Assembly (NCBI GenBank): GCA_017303755.1
Contig: JAFLBS010000008.1
Location: 1-64,000, forward strand
Direction: 5' to 3'
DNA length: 64,000 bases
DNA from: Flavobacteriales bacterium
Lineage (GTDB): Bacteria; Bacteroidota; Bacteroidia; Flavobacteriales; Flavobacteriaceae
In this document: positions 17,704 to 26,836 of the stretch, piece by piece
Numbering within the stretch: position 1 is the first letter of the stretch
How the letters are laid out: every line of letters starts with the position of its first letter
Notes under the pieces: model-generated
The model's input: only the letters and a program-made list of their open reading frames with translations
What the model was told of the DNA's origin: nothing
Databases searched by the model: none
Position numbers and translations under genes: made by a program

Positions 17704-18378
17704 GTGGGAAGTAAAAATAAACTCAAAAGATTCAAGGAAAACGAAACATTTGACAATGTATTTCAGCCAAGTAGAGAAGAAGTGGTGTCCAATAGTTTTC
17801 CATTAAAAGGAAAATGGAACGCTGATTTTTTTAAGAATAACAATCCAATTATAGTAGAATTGGGATGCGGAAAAGGCGAATATTCAATTGGTTTGGCCGA
17901 ACGAAATCCGAATGCCAATTACATTGGAATCGATATTAAAGGTGCGCGTTTTTGGCGCGGAGCCAAAACAGCTGTTGATAGCGGAATGAACAATGTGGCT
18001 TTTGTGCGTACTCAAATCGAATTGATTGATTTCATTTTTGCTGATCATGAAGTGGATGAAATTTGGATTACTTTTCCCGATCCGCAAATCAAATACAAAC
18101 GCACCAAACACCGAATGACCAATTCAGAGTTTTTGAAATTGTACAAAAGAATTCTAAAACCTGATGGTGTAATGAATTTAAAAACGGATAGCGAATTCAT
18201 GCACGGTTATACTTTGGGATTGTTGCACGGAGAAGGTCATGAAGTGTTGTACGCCAATCACAATGTATACAAAAACGAAGGTGCGCCGAGCGAAGTGACT
18301 GAAATTCAAACGTTTTACGAAAAACAATATTTGGAAATTAACAAAGCAATTACGTATATTCGTTTTAAAATAAAATAG
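17704..18378 (+). CDS. trmB: tRNA (guanine-N7-)-methyltransferase
   Basis: A 224-residue SAM-dependent enzyme that makes m7G46 in tRNA. The SAM motif VELGCGKGEYSIGLAERNP (~55) and the family motif ITFPDPQIKYKRTKHRM (~125) are clear, with IQTFYEKQYL near the C-terminus. The start is GTG, just after a TAATTTTG box; no ATG is available at the right place. Confidence 0.95.
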   Translation: MGSKNKLKRFKENETFDNVFQPSREEVVSNSFPLKGKWNADFFKNNNPIIVELGCGKGEYSIGLAERNPNANYIGIDIKGARFWRGAKTAVDSGMNNVAFVRTQIELIDFIFADHEVDEIWITFPDPQIKYKRTKHRMTNSEFLKLYKRILKPDGVMNLKTDSEFMHGYTLGLLHGEGHEVLYANHNVYKNEGAPSEVTEIQTFYEKQYLEINKAITYIRFKIK

Positions 18379-18441
18379 CCGATTACCCGTTTTTTAGACT
18401 GAAGTTTCGATTTCAGAGTTTTCATTTAACACCATCACAGT

Positions 18442-19077
18442 TTGACTCTTTTTTTACCTTTCTTTTTTGGCTTTCTTTCGGCTGTAGTTGGTGTGATTCC
18501 TCCGGGTTTAATCAACATGACGGCCGCCAAAGTCGGAATTACCGACGGTAGAAAACGAGCCATGATGTTTGTGTTAGGCGCAACCATAATTGTGTTTTTG
18601 CAAACTTACATTTCGGTGATGTTTGCCCAATACATCAATCAGCACGAAGAAATTGTAGTGTTGTTCAGAGAAATTGGACTCGGAATTTTTATGGCGCTTT
18701 CCATTTATTTTCTCTTTTTTGCCAAAGAACCCAAAATCAATCCACAAGAAAAATTGCAATTGAAAAGCAAACGAAGTCGATTTTTTATGGGAATGTTGAT
18801 ATCGGCGTTGAATTTCTTCCCAATTCCGTATTACGTTTTTATCAGTGTTACTTTGGCGTCGTATAAACTTTTTAATTTCGAAACTTCTTCTACCTACAGT
18901 TTGGTGTTCGGAATTGTATTCGGTTCCTTTTTTGTGTTTTATTGTTATGTGTTGTTTTTTGAAAAACTCAAATCAAGAACGGAGTATCTAATTAAAAACA
19001 TGAATAAATTCATCGGAATCGTAACCGGAATTGTGGCTTTGATTACTCTAGTTAACGTATTGAAATTTTATTTCTAA
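18442..19077 (+). CDS. LysE-family exporter
   Basis: A 211-residue inner-membrane protein of the LysE/RhtB type with about six hydrophobic segments and the N-terminal signature PPGLINMTAAKVGITDGRK. It probably exports an amino acid or a similar small molecule. The best start is TTG at 18442, because in-frame stops lie just upstream and the next Met falls after the first membrane segment. Its stop overlaps the next start (TAATG), giving translational coupling with the alkyltransferase-like gene. Confidence 0.8.
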   Translation: MTLFLPFFFGFLSAVVGVIPPGLINMTAAKVGITDGRKRAMMFVLGATIIVFLQTYISVMFAQYINQHEEIVVLFREIGLGIFMALSIYFLFFAKEPKINPQEKLQLKSKRSRFFMGMLISALNFFPIPYYVFISVTLASYKLFNFETSSTYSLVFGIVFGSFFVFYCYVLFFEKLKSRTEYLIKNMNKFIGIVTGIVALITLVNVLKFYF

Positions 19078-19400
19078 TGGAAGCGAATTTTTTTGAACGT
19101 GTCTATCAAATTGCACGTCAGATTCCGGAAGGGAAAGTAACCTCTTATGGCGCTATTGCCAAAGCGCTCGGAGCGGCTCGTTCGGCCAGAATGGTCGGTT
19201 GGGCAATGAATGCATCTCACAACATAGAAGATATTCCCGCACACAGGGTAGTCAACAGAAAAGGATTGCTTTCGGGCAAACATCATTTTGACGGAACCAA
19301 TTTGATGCAACAATTGTTAGAAAACGAAGGAATCAAAGTGGTCAATAACCAGATTGTTGATTTTGAAAAGCATTTTTGGAATCCAGTTGTAGATTTGTAA
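19077..19400 (+). CDS. Alkyltransferase-like protein (MGMT family without catalytic Cys)
   Basis: A 107-residue protein covering only the DNA-binding domain of O6-alkylguanine-DNA alkyltransferases. GKVTSYGAIAKALG and the arginine finger region ARSARMVGWAMN are kept, but the normal PCHRV active site reads PAHRVV (residues 54-59), with Ala in place of the acceptor Cys. It should bind alkylated DNA without repairing it directly and hand the lesion to nucleotide excision repair, as known ATL proteins do. It is coupled to the LysE gene by a TAATG overlap. Confidence 0.88.
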   Translation: MEANFFERVYQIARQIPEGKVTSYGAIAKALGAARSARMVGWAMNASHNIEDIPAHRVVNRKGLLSGKHHFDGTNLMQQLLENEGIKVVNNQIVDFEKHFWNPVVDL

Positions 19401-19516
19401 TTAGTTCCTAATTTTTCAAAATTTTTCAAATAATAGCAAAATTAGCCATAAAGACAAGCTATCCAATTATAAGAAAACTTTAAACTTCTTTGCTTTAATA
19501 CTCTTAAACTTCTTAC

Positions 19517-19524
19517 TATCTTTG
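19517..19524 (+). promoter_or_regulatory. -7 box of the Mrp gene
   Basis: TATCTTTG, 50 bases before the ATG. Confidence 0.55.
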
Positions 19525-19574
19525 CAATCTAAAATCATTCTTAATAAAGAGGATTTTGATTAAAAGTTACTACA

Positions 19575-20705
19575 ATGAAATTAGATAGAAAAGAAATCCT
19601 TAAAGCATTAGAAACCATTACTATTGCTGGCGAAGGAAAAAATATGGTTGAAAGTGGTGCAGTAAAAAACGTCATTACTTTTGGGGATGAAGTGGTAGTT
19701 GATTTGGTTATTACAACTCCAGCTATGCACATTAAAAAACGCGCAGAAGACGATATTAAAAAATTAATCCACGAACAATTTTCACCTGATGCGGTTGTAA
19801 AAGTAAACATCAAGGTAGAAGCAGCTGAAAATCCGAATCAAATTAAAGGAAAAGCAATTCCTGGAATCAGTAATATTATTGCGGTTGCTTCAGGAAAAGG
19901 AGGCGTTGGAAAATCAACAACTACTGCTAATTTAGCGGTTTCTTTGGCTCGAATGGGATTCAAAGTAGGCGTTTTGGATGCCGATATTTACGGTCCAAGT
20001 ATGCCGATTATGTTTGATGTTGAAAACGAAAAACCGATTTCTGTCGTAGTCGATGGAAAATCAAAAATGAAACCTATTGAAAGTTACGAAGTCAAATTAC
20101 TTTCCATCGGATTTTTTACTTCTCCGAGTCAGGCAGTAATTTGGCGTGGACCAATGGCTTCCAAAGCCTTAAATCAAATGATTTTTGATGCTGATTGGGG
20201 ACAACTCGATTTTATGTTAATTGATTTACCACCAGGAACAGGCGATATTCATCTTTCCATCATGCAAGCACTTCCAGTTACTGGCGCAGTTGTTGTAAGT
20301 ACACCGCAAGCTGTAGCTTTAGCCGATGCTAAAAAAGGAGTGGCGATGTTCCAATCGGAAGCGATTAATGTTCCCGTTTTAGGAATCATCGAAAATATGG
20401 CGTATTTCACTCCAGAAGAATTGCCAAATAACAAATATTACATTTTCGGAAAAGAAGGTGCGAAAAACCTAGCAGAAGATTTGCAAGTACCATTTTTAGG
20501 CGAAGTACCATTAGTGCAAAGCATTCGCGAAGCCGGAGATTACGGTCGACCAGCTGCTATGCAAACGGCTTCTCCTTTAGAAAAAGTATATGAAGAAATA
20601 GCTCGAAATGTAGTACAAGAAACTGTAAATAGAAATGAAAGTTTAGCTCCAACCGAAGCCATCAAAATAACCACAATGGCGGGTTGTTCGGCAGTGAAAA
20701 AATAG
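19575..20705 (+). CDS. Mrp/ApbC-type Fe-S cluster carrier ATPase
   Basis: A 376-residue cytosolic P-loop protein. The N-terminal ~85 residues form a MIP18/DUF59 domain. The deviant Walker A motif ASGKGGVGKSTTTANLA (~105) and DADIYGPSMP follow, then the LIDLPPGTGDIHLS switch. Family members carry or deliver Fe-S clusters. The next gene encodes a NifU-like C-terminal-domain protein, which strengthens the Fe-S role. Confidence 0.92.
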   Translation: MKLDRKEILKALETITIAGEGKNMVESGAVKNVITFGDEVVVDLVITTPAMHIKKRAEDDIKKLIHEQFSPDAVVKVNIKVEAAENPNQIKGKAIPGISNIIAVASGKGGVGKSTTTANLAVSLARMGFKVGVLDADIYGPSMPIMFDVENEKPISVVVDGKSKMKPIESYEVKLLSIGFFTSPSQAVIWRGPMASKALNQMIFDADWGQLDFMLIDLPPGTGDIHLSIMQALPVTGAVVVSTPQAVALADAKKGVAMFQSEAINVPVLGIIENMAYFTPEELPNNKYYIFGKEGAKNLAEDLQVPFLGEVPLVQSIREAGDYGRPAAMQTASPLEKVYEEIARNVVQETVNRNESLAPTEAIKITTMAGCSAVKK

Positions 20706-20765
20706 ACTGTAAGACCGTGAGATTGTATGATTTTGTCCTACAGTCCAACTGTCTTGTAGTCCTAA
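20706..20765 (+). repeat. Word-like repeats between the Mrp and NifU-like genes
   Basis: Short near-repeats (CTGTAAGACCGTGAG, ATTGTATGATTTTGTCC, TACAGTCC, TGTCTTGTAGTCC) fill the 71-base gap. They resemble the word-like runs before other genes in this window. Confidence 0.4.
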
Positions 20766-20776
20766 AATCAAAAAAA

Positions 20777-21016
20777 ATGACAAACGAAGAATTGACTTTA
20801 AACATCGAAAAAGCTTTAGAAGAAATCAGACCGTTTTTGAATTCGGATGGTGGCGATATTTCGTTGGTTTCAATTGATGAAGAGAAACACGTAAAAGTAC
20901 GTTTTGAAGGCGCATGCACAGGCTGTAGCGTGAATCAAATGACTTTGAAAGCAGGAGTTGAAACAACCATAAAAAAGTACGCTCCACAAATAGAAACAGT
21001 AGAAAATGTGATGTAA
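20777..21016 (+). CDS. NifU-like Fe-S scaffold protein
   Basis: A 79-residue protein consisting only of the NifU C-terminal domain: IRPFLNSDGGDISLVSID and the cluster-binding CxxC in ACTGCSVNQMTLKAGVE. It assembles or carries Fe-S clusters. The ATG at 20777 gives the usual short length; the upstream extension overlaps mrp and is not needed. It lies just after the Fe-S carrier ATPase gene. Confidence 0.9.
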   Translation: MTNEELTLNIEKALEEIRPFLNSDGGDISLVSIDEEKHVKVRFEGACTGCSVNQMTLKAGVETTIKKYAPQIETVENVM

Positions 21017-21117
21017 TTGTAATTGGAGTGAATGATATTTATCATTGAATGACCAATACAACTTTATCATTTTTGCACTGTGTAACTTAAGTCACGAATG
21101 AATCGAATGGAAGTAGG

Positions 21118-21125
21118 TAAATTTG
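21118..21125 (+). promoter_or_regulatory. -7 box of the ferredoxin reductase gene
   Basis: TAAATTTG, 22 bases before the ATG at 21147. Confidence 0.6.
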
Positions 21126-21146
21126 TGCTTTAAATCTGATTTTAAA

Positions 21147-22199
21147 ATGATCGAAACCGATATACTCATAATTGGAGCTGGCCCAACGGGTCTTTTTGCT
21201 GTTTTTGAAGCAGGATTATTACAATTAAAATGTCACATTATTGATGCTCTACCACAACCTGGTGGGCAACTAGCCGAATTGTATCCAAAAAAACCGATTT
21301 TTGATATTCCGGGTTATCCCGAAGTACTAGCGGGCGATTTGGTAACCAATTTAATGGAACAAATCAAGCAATTCCAACCCGGATTTACTTTGTCTGAAAC
21401 GGCAGAAACTATAGATAAATTAGACGACGGAACGTTCATCGTTACAACTAATAAAGGAACAAAACACCACGCCAAAGCCGTTGCTATTGCGGGCGGTTTA
21501 GGAACTTTTGAACCCAGAAAACCACAACTAGAAAACATTGCCTACTACGAAGAAAAAGGAGTAGAATATTTTGTAAAAGATCCTGAATTGTTTCGCAACA
21601 AACGTATTGTGATTGCTGGTGGTGGAGATTCGGCCTTAGATTGGAGTATTTTTCTTTCGAATGTGGCTTCAGAAGTAACTTTGGTGCACAGAAGAAATGA
21701 ATTCCGTGGCGCTTTGGATTCGGTTGAAAAAGTACAAGAGCTCAAAAAATCTGGTAAAATCAACTTAATTACTCCAGCCGAAGTAGTGGCGATACAAGGA
21801 GAACATCATGTTGAAAGCATCACTTTAGAAAACGAAGGTGTTCAACGTGTATTTGAAACCGATTATTTTATTCCGCTTTTCGGATTAACTCCAAAATTAG
21901 GAGCCATTGTCAATTGGGGATTGGAAATAGAGAAAAATGCTATTAAAGTGAATAACGCTTTGGATTACCAAACCAACATCGACGGAATTTACGCCATAGG
22001 TGATGTGAATATTTACCCAGGAAAACTGAAATTAATTTTATGCGGATTCCACGAAGCTACTTTGATGTGCCAAAGTGTGTACAATCGCATCAATCCGGGT
22101 AAGAAATATGTATTAAAATACACAACGGTTTCGGGTGTTGATGGTTTTGATGGAACACGAAAAGAAGCTGAAAAAGCGGTAGTAAAATCAATAGAATAG
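21147..22199 (+). CDS. Ferredoxin--NADP reductase (thioredoxin-reductase-like)
   Basis: A 350-residue flavoprotein of the YumC/TrxR-like FNR type. The FAD loop IIGAGPTGLFAVFEAGL (~8), PQPGGQLAELYPKKP (~43), the NAD(P) loop IAGGGDSALDW (~155) and a late IYAIGDVN (~285) are present. The CxxC redox pair of true thioredoxin reductase is absent, which favours ferredoxin reduction. It sits 4 bases before a [2Fe-2S] ferredoxin gene, so the two very likely form an electron-transfer pair. Confidence 0.9.
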   Translation: MIETDILIIGAGPTGLFAVFEAGLLQLKCHIIDALPQPGGQLAELYPKKPIFDIPGYPEVLAGDLVTNLMEQIKQFQPGFTLSETAETIDKLDDGTFIVTTNKGTKHHAKAVAIAGGLGTFEPRKPQLENIAYYEEKGVEYFVKDPELFRNKRIVIAGGGDSALDWSIFLSNVASEVTLVHRRNEFRGALDSVEKVQELKKSGKINLITPAEVVAIQGEHHVESITLENEGVQRVFETDYFIPLFGLTPKLGAIVNWGLEIEKNAIKVNNALDYQTNIDGIYAIGDVNIYPGKLKLILCGFHEATLMCQSVYNRINPGKKYVLKYTTVSGVDGFDGTRKEAEKAVVKSIE

Positions 22200-22203
22200 C
22201 GAA

Positions 22204-22536
22204 ATGCCACAAGACGTTACTGTATATATAACCGATAGAAACGGCGTACGCCACGAAGTACAAGCGCCAACCGACATGAACATGAATGTTATGGAACTCA
22301 TTCGCGCCTATGAATTAGCCGAAGAAGGAACTGTAGGTGTTTGTGGTGGAATGGCAATGTGTGCCTCATGTCAGTGTTATGTCTTGAACGATGTAATTTC
22401 TTTGGAACGAAACCCCGATGAAGAAGCGATGCTTTGGGAAGCGTATCACGTGAAAGAAAATTCGCGTTTGGGTTGTCAAATTCCAATCACCGAAGCGATT
22501 GATGGTTTGGAAATTGAAATTGCTCCCGAGCAATAA
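22204..22536 (+). CDS. [2Fe-2S] ferredoxin
   Basis: A 110-residue ferredoxin of the adrenodoxin/Isc type. Cluster ligands are Cys47, Cys53 and Cys56 in VCGGMAMCASCQC plus the Cys of LGCQIPIT near residue 93. The probable reductase is encoded directly upstream with a 4-base gap. A hairpin terminator follows. Confidence 0.92.
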   Translation: MPQDVTVYITDRNGVRHEVQAPTDMNMNVMELIRAYELAEEGTVGVCGGMAMCASCQCYVLNDVISLERNPDEEAMLWEAYHVKENSRLGCQIPITEAIDGLEIEIAPEQ

Positions 22537-22537
22537 A

Positions 22538-22565
22538 AAAACTTGGCAACGAATCACCAAGTTTT
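22538..22565 (+). terminator. Terminator after the ferredoxin gene
   Basis: AAAACTTGG and CCAAGTTTT pair across a 10-base loop. Confidence 0.7.
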
Positions 22566-22591
22566 ATAACTAACTGCGAAGTAAACCTAAC

Positions 22592-24364
22592 TTATTGTTT
22601 TATAATTTTCTGAGTTGTTTTCTTACCTTTTTCTTCCATAGTTAGAAAGTAAATTCCAGCGGATTGTGAAGATAAATCAATTATAATTTCACTTCCATTC
22701 GAACTTTTGGTTTCAAAAACGTCTTGACCCAATGCATTGGTAACTTTTACCAAAGCATCTGTAAAAAAACCATTTTTGGATTGAATTGTGATCAAGTCTG
22801 AAGTCGGATTTGGATACACTTTTATCTGATTTTCAGTATGATTTTCAACTCCTAAATTGAATGGAAGTCCGTAGCGAAATAATTTGTATTCCGGATTTGA
22901 TCCTTCAAAATACAAGGCATCGTTGTGTTTGAATAAATCACCATAACTGTTCAATGTACCAACATTAATCAAAGTGATGTTTTCGGAATTATCACAAGTC
23001 CAAAAGCGTCCATTGATTGCGCCGAAAGTACTTAAATTAGGCACAATGATTAATTTTCCATTGATTTCAGTAAAAGGCTGTACATTAGCAAAAGAAGTAG
23101 AAGGTAATTCAGGAAAAGCGGTTGTTCCTGAAGATGTTCCATCGGAAGACCACAATAAATAATCGCTTCCAAAATAAATTTTATTGTTAAAAACCATCAT
23201 TTTTGTAGTGTTAGCATCCAAAGCTAAATCTCCTTTAACCAAAGTCGTTCCTGAAGCTGTTCCATCGGTTTTCCAAAGCTGATTATTAGTCATAAAATAC
23301 AAAGCCGAGTTAAATACGGTTTGATTGTGTATATACAAAATTCCCGGAGTTCCAATTTGTGTATCTTTTACTAATGATGTAGTTCCAGTGGTTGAATTGT
23401 ACACCCAAAGTTCGTTTCCAACGCTTCCATTATCTGCTAGAAAAAATAATTTATCATCAAAGGCAAATAACCCAGTCGGATTGCTACTTGATCCTCCGGG
23501 ATTGATGTCGCTTACCATCGTAGTTCCAATGGTTGTTCCGTCTGAAGACCATAATTCATTTCCATGAGTACCATCATTCGCAGTAAAAAAGATTTTAGTA
23601 TTGAAAGCGGTTAAATTTTGTGGATTAGAAGTTGTGTCGCCAAGGTAAATATCTTTAGTTAAAAAAGTTCCTGAAGTAGTTCCGTCGGTTACCCACAATT
23701 CACTATTTAAGGCAGAATTAGTGACAGCAATAAAAAACAGCTTATTTCCAGCTGGAGTAAAATTTCGAATGAAATTGATGTTCCCATTGAAAGCAGCACT
23801 TGGGTCAATTTGTTTGAGTAAAGTAGTTCCAGTAGTAGTTCCATCCGAAATCCAAAGTTGTTCTCCATTATTGGTAAAACCTTGAAAAAAGAGTTTATTA
23901 TTTAAAACACCATAGTTTTTCGAACTGTTAACAACTGGTCCAGATGATTGACAATTATAATTCAACATTCCAGCACCACTTCCTGCATTGATGTCTTTGA
24001 CTAATTGAGTTCCAGACTCTGTTCCGTCAGTTATCCAAAGTTCCAATCCATGCGAGCCGTCGTTTGCAGAAAAAAAAGATTTGTTATTGATAGTTGCAAT
24101 AAAATAAGGATTGGAAGAATTAAATCCAGAATTAATATTTTGAAATAGAGTAGTTGCACCCGTTAGGGTATTGCACGACCAAGGCTCAATTCCGTTCGCT
24201 AATCCCGAACCGGCATCAAAAAAAATCGTATTATTTAGTGCTTTAAAAGTGGGCGAACAATGTTGACTACTAGAATTAATGCTTGCCAATTCTTGAAGAA
24301 CTTCTTGAGCGGAGACTAGTTGAACTACTAGATAAGCAATTAGAATGTAGAGTTTTTTATTCAT
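22592..24364 (-). CDS. T9SS-sorted protein with ELWxxDGTxxGT repeats
   Basis: A 590-residue secreted protein: signal peptide MNKKLYILIAYLVVQLVSAQ, then about nine beta-propeller-like units of ~45-50 residues each. Each contains KLFF/KIFF and ELWxSDGTxxGTxLVKDI-like wording (for example ELWVTDGTTSGTFLTKDIYL and ELWSSDGTTIGTTMVSDINP). A type A T9SS tail ends it (VYPNPTSDLITIQS, ALGQDVFE, SAGIYFLTMEEKG). It is probably a cell-surface or released adhesion-type protein. A related gene without its end is at 62593, in the LytTR-associated region. Confidence 0.85.
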   Translation of the reverse strand: MNKKLYILIAYLVVQLVSAQEVLQELASINSSSQHCSPTFKALNNTIFFDAGSGLANGIEPWSCNTLTGATTLFQNINSGFNSSNPYFIATINNKSFFSANDGSHGLELWITDGTESGTQLVKDINAGSGAGMLNYNCQSSGPVVNSSKNYGVLNNKLFFQGFTNNGEQLWISDGTTTGTTLLKQIDPSAAFNGNINFIRNFTPAGNKLFFIAVTNSALNSELWVTDGTTSGTFLTKDIYLGDTTSNPQNLTAFNTKIFFTANDGTHGNELWSSDGTTIGTTMVSDINPGGSSSNPTGLFAFDDKLFFLADNGSVGNELWVYNSTTGTTSLVKDTQIGTPGILYIHNQTVFNSALYFMTNNQLWKTDGTASGTTLVKGDLALDANTTKMMVFNNKIYFGSDYLLWSSDGTSSGTTAFPELPSTSFANVQPFTEINGKLIIVPNLSTFGAINGRFWTCDNSENITLINVGTLNSYGDLFKHNDALYFEGSNPEYKLFRYGLPFNLGVENHTENQIKVYPNPTSDLITIQSKNGFFTDALVKVTNALGQDVFETKSSNGSEIIIDLSSQSAGIYFLTMEEKGKKTTQKIIKQ

Positions 24365-24456
24365 GATTTAGGAATGGTTTTTAGTTTGTAACCGTTTAGA
24401 ACTGGTCAATATTTTACCAATTGTAACTTGAATTTTTTACTGAACTACAAAGAGAA

Positions 24457-25041
24457 TTATTCGGTTTGTTGAAATTTGAAAATGCAATCGCCTGCATAAA
24501 GATTGTAATAGTTGTCGTTAGGAATTGTTGTAGTATTAGTGCCTTCTCTATAGGATAATATCTGAATATTTCCTGCAGTAATTGGGAAAGAGGCATTGGC
24601 TTGATCGGTTCTGTATCGAACAAAAGCAGTATTCGTTTGCATTGAAATTACATAGATTTTATCTTTTTCTAATTGTAATGGCGTGATTTGAGTTGCAATT
24701 TCAGTATTAGCACTTGTTACATTTACAATTTCTTGACGTAACAAATTGCCTGTAGCATTATCCCAAATGGTAACTTTAAGATTATTATTAATTACCGGCA
24801 GTTTGACCAATAATGAATTGATTTTTCCAGTAACAGTTGGTTTAAAAGACAAACCAGCTAATAAATCGTTGGTTGCGGTTTGTTCCATTGTTTGCTGATT
24901 GAATCCAGAAGTTGTAAGAAAAGATTGTAGAGGGTTTTCTTCGTTGTATAAAGGAGTATTGGGCGTTGGCTCATCATCGTTGCTACATGATGTTAGAAAC
25001 AGTAAAAGAAAAATAATGCTTACTTTTTGTAATGTTTTCAT
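24457..25041 (-). CDS. Lipoprotein with DUF4082-like domain
   Basis: A 194-residue lipoprotein: signal ends LLLFLTSC (Cys 19), followed by a SNDDEPTPN linker. The body (GLSFKPTVTGKINSLLVKLP, LKVTIWDNATGNLLRQE, LQLEKDKIYVISM) resembles the DUF4082-type beta-sandwich that describes jelly-roll carbohydrate-binding-like modules; that family call is tentative. It lies on the same strand as, and upstream of, the ELWxxDGT-repeat gene, but about 90 bases away. Confidence 0.65.
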   Translation of the reverse strand: MKTLQKVSIIFLLLFLTSCSNDDEPTPNTPLYNEENPLQSFLTTSGFNQQTMEQTATNDLLAGLSFKPTVTGKINSLLVKLPVINNNLKVTIWDNATGNLLRQEIVNVTSANTEIATQITPLQLEKDKIYVISMQTNTAFVRYRTDQANASFPITAGNIQILSYREGTNTTTIPNDNYYNLYAGDCIFKFQQTE

Positions 25042-25178
25042 ACTAATAAAAGGTATTTGGTTAGAAGTTAATCCATAACAAAGCAGGAAATTTCGGAAAC
25101 TGTAAATGTGTAGTTGGGTAGGTCAAAAGTAGTTAGGTGTAACTCTTGACAGTTTCAAATAATGATAAATGACAATAA

Positions 25179-26300
25179 TCAGGACAAATTTGTAGGTTCT
25201 TTTTTGAACTCAGAAGGAGTTAAGCCTGTAATTTTTTTGAAAGAAGAGTAGAATGCTGATTTTGAATTGAAACCCGCTTCAATTCCGATTGACTCTAGTG
25301 TGTAGTTTGAAAAATCAGGATTTAACAAATAGCTTTTTGCCTCTTCTACCCGAAGTGTATTAACATATTCTACAAAGCCAGTTCCTAATTCGGCATTAAT
25401 TATTCGAGATAAATAACTTTTGCTTAAACTAAGTTCCTCTGCAATGGTATCAAGTGTTAAATCGCTGTCTAAAAATCGTTTTTGATTGATTATTAAATGT
25501 TCAAATGTGACAATGTGACTGCTTTTTTGCTTTTCAACAATAGAGTAACTCGCTTTAGTTTCTTTGGAGTATTTCTTTAAATTTTTTCGCTCTTCGATGA
25601 TGCCAAACTTGTAAATTCCAATGTAACCCAACCAATACGTCAGAATTGAAATACCAATCCATAAAGGATAAAAATTGACTTTTGTATCAATAATAACTGT
25701 TTTCAGCATCAGAAACAACCAAATAAAAGTCAACAGAAACAAGAAAATCACTATTTTTTTTAACCAATTCAGTTTAATTTTAATTGTATCTAACGTGAAT
25801 TCATTGTTTCTTTTTTCAAATTTTTTGATTTTAAAGAAAACAATCACATAAATAATTTGATTGAAGATAATGGCAAGAAACTCGATGATATTAGGAATAG
25901 GATAAAAGAAATTTAGAACTTCTTCTCTATAATTTAGCCCTACAAATATCTTGTACAAGACGCAAAAAAACAGACCAATATAAAAAGGAACGAACAGTAA
26001 TTTCTGCTTTAAAGTGATTTTGTTTTCAGGATATAGCGATTTAACAATATAGAGATAAAAAAAGACAGGAATGATCAAACAAAAAGGGATAAACACATAA
26101 TTGTAAAAGAACTCGGAGTTATAAAGACCAATATCTGCGCCATAAAATTGCAAATTATTCAGTGAAAAACTACTGATTAATGCGGCGAGAAAAAAATTAC
26201 TTTTATGGTTGTATTTTTTATTGAATAATACCACAATAGCAAAGATAATTCCTTGAAGAATTCCGGCAAATAAAACGCTATTGTAGAGGTTGAAATTCAA
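25179..26300 (-). CDS. Membrane-anchored AraC-family regulator
   Basis: A 373-residue protein with about seven hydrophobic segments over the first ~235 residues and an AraC-type double helix-turn-helix at ~270-373 (LTLDTIAEELSLSKSYLSRIINAELG, LESIGIEAGFNSKSAFYSSFKKITGLTPSEFKK). It should sense a signal in the membrane and bind DNA directly. The start appears to be TTG at 26298-26300. It is divergent from the speD operon across 170 bases, so that operon and the lipoprotein gene downstream are the natural targets to test. Confidence 0.85.
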   Translation of the reverse strand: MNFNLYNSVLFAGILQGIIFAIVVLFNKKYNHKSNFFLAALISSFSLNNLQFYGADIGLYNSEFFYNYVFIPFCLIIPVFFYLYIVKSLYPENKITLKQKLLFVPFYIGLFFCVLYKIFVGLNYREEVLNFFYPIPNIIEFLAIIFNQIIYVIVFFKIKKFEKRNNEFTLDTIKIKLNWLKKIVIFLFLLTFIWLFLMLKTVIIDTKVNFYPLWIGISILTYWLGYIGIYKFGIIEERKNLKKYSKETKASYSIVEKQKSSHIVTFEHLIINQKRFLDSDLTLDTIAEELSLSKSYLSRIINAELGTGFVEYVNTLRVEEAKSYLLNPDFSNYTLESIGIEAGFNSKSAFYSSFKKITGLTPSEFKKEPTNLS

Positions 26301-26470
26301 ATGAAACTATTTTTCTATAAATCAATAGATTAAAGATAGTTTTTTATTTTATAAAAGAAAATTTATTTAACCCAATTAAAAAAACAATCAATCTGTTGAG
26401 CCTTTTTTTGTAACAAAATTTTAACACTTGCGTATAACTAAAATATTCTTTATCAATAGTATAAATTTCG

Positions 26471-26833
26471 ATGACTCCAACTTCTTATTCGCCAGGACTT
26501 CATAAACTCGTAACACTTCAAGTGAATGAGATAGAACATCTTACTAGCAGTAATAATTTTATTGTTTTTTCTGAAAAGATAATTTCGAAATACAATCTTG
26601 AAAAGGTTGGAATCATTACACATAATTTTGAAAATGATAGCTTCACTATAGCTATTTGTCTAAAAGAATCTCATATTTGTATTCATACTTGGCCAGAGTT
26701 TAATCAACTAACTTTGGACGTTTATTTGTGTAATTATTTACAAGACAATACGGCAAAAGTAAAGGCAATTACGCAAGAGTATATTGATTTTTTTAAAGCA
26801 ATTATTTTGAAAGAATCTGAAATTAATAGATAG
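26471..26833 (+). CDS. speD: S-adenosylmethionine decarboxylase proenzyme
   Basis: A 120-residue class 1B AdoMet decarboxylase. The self-cleavage site KESHICIHTWPE gives Ser67 (future pyruvoyl), with His72 and Cys87 (DVYLCN). The 5- and 20-residue spacings equal those of Ser63, His68 and Cys83 in the Thermotoga enzyme as I recall it, so the protein should be active and make decarboxylated SAM, the aminopropyl donor. It opens a seven-gene operon and ends 3 bases before the DUF4178 gene. No ornithine or arginine decarboxylase gene is nearby, so an ordinary polyamine pathway is not the whole story. Confidence 0.92.
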   Translation: MTPTSYSPGLHKLVTLQVNEIEHLTSSNNFIVFSEKIISKYNLEKVGIITHNFENDSFTIAICLKESHICIHTWPEFNQLTLDVYLCNYLQDNTAKVKAITQEYIDFFKAIILKESEINR

Positions 26834-26836
26834 CCA

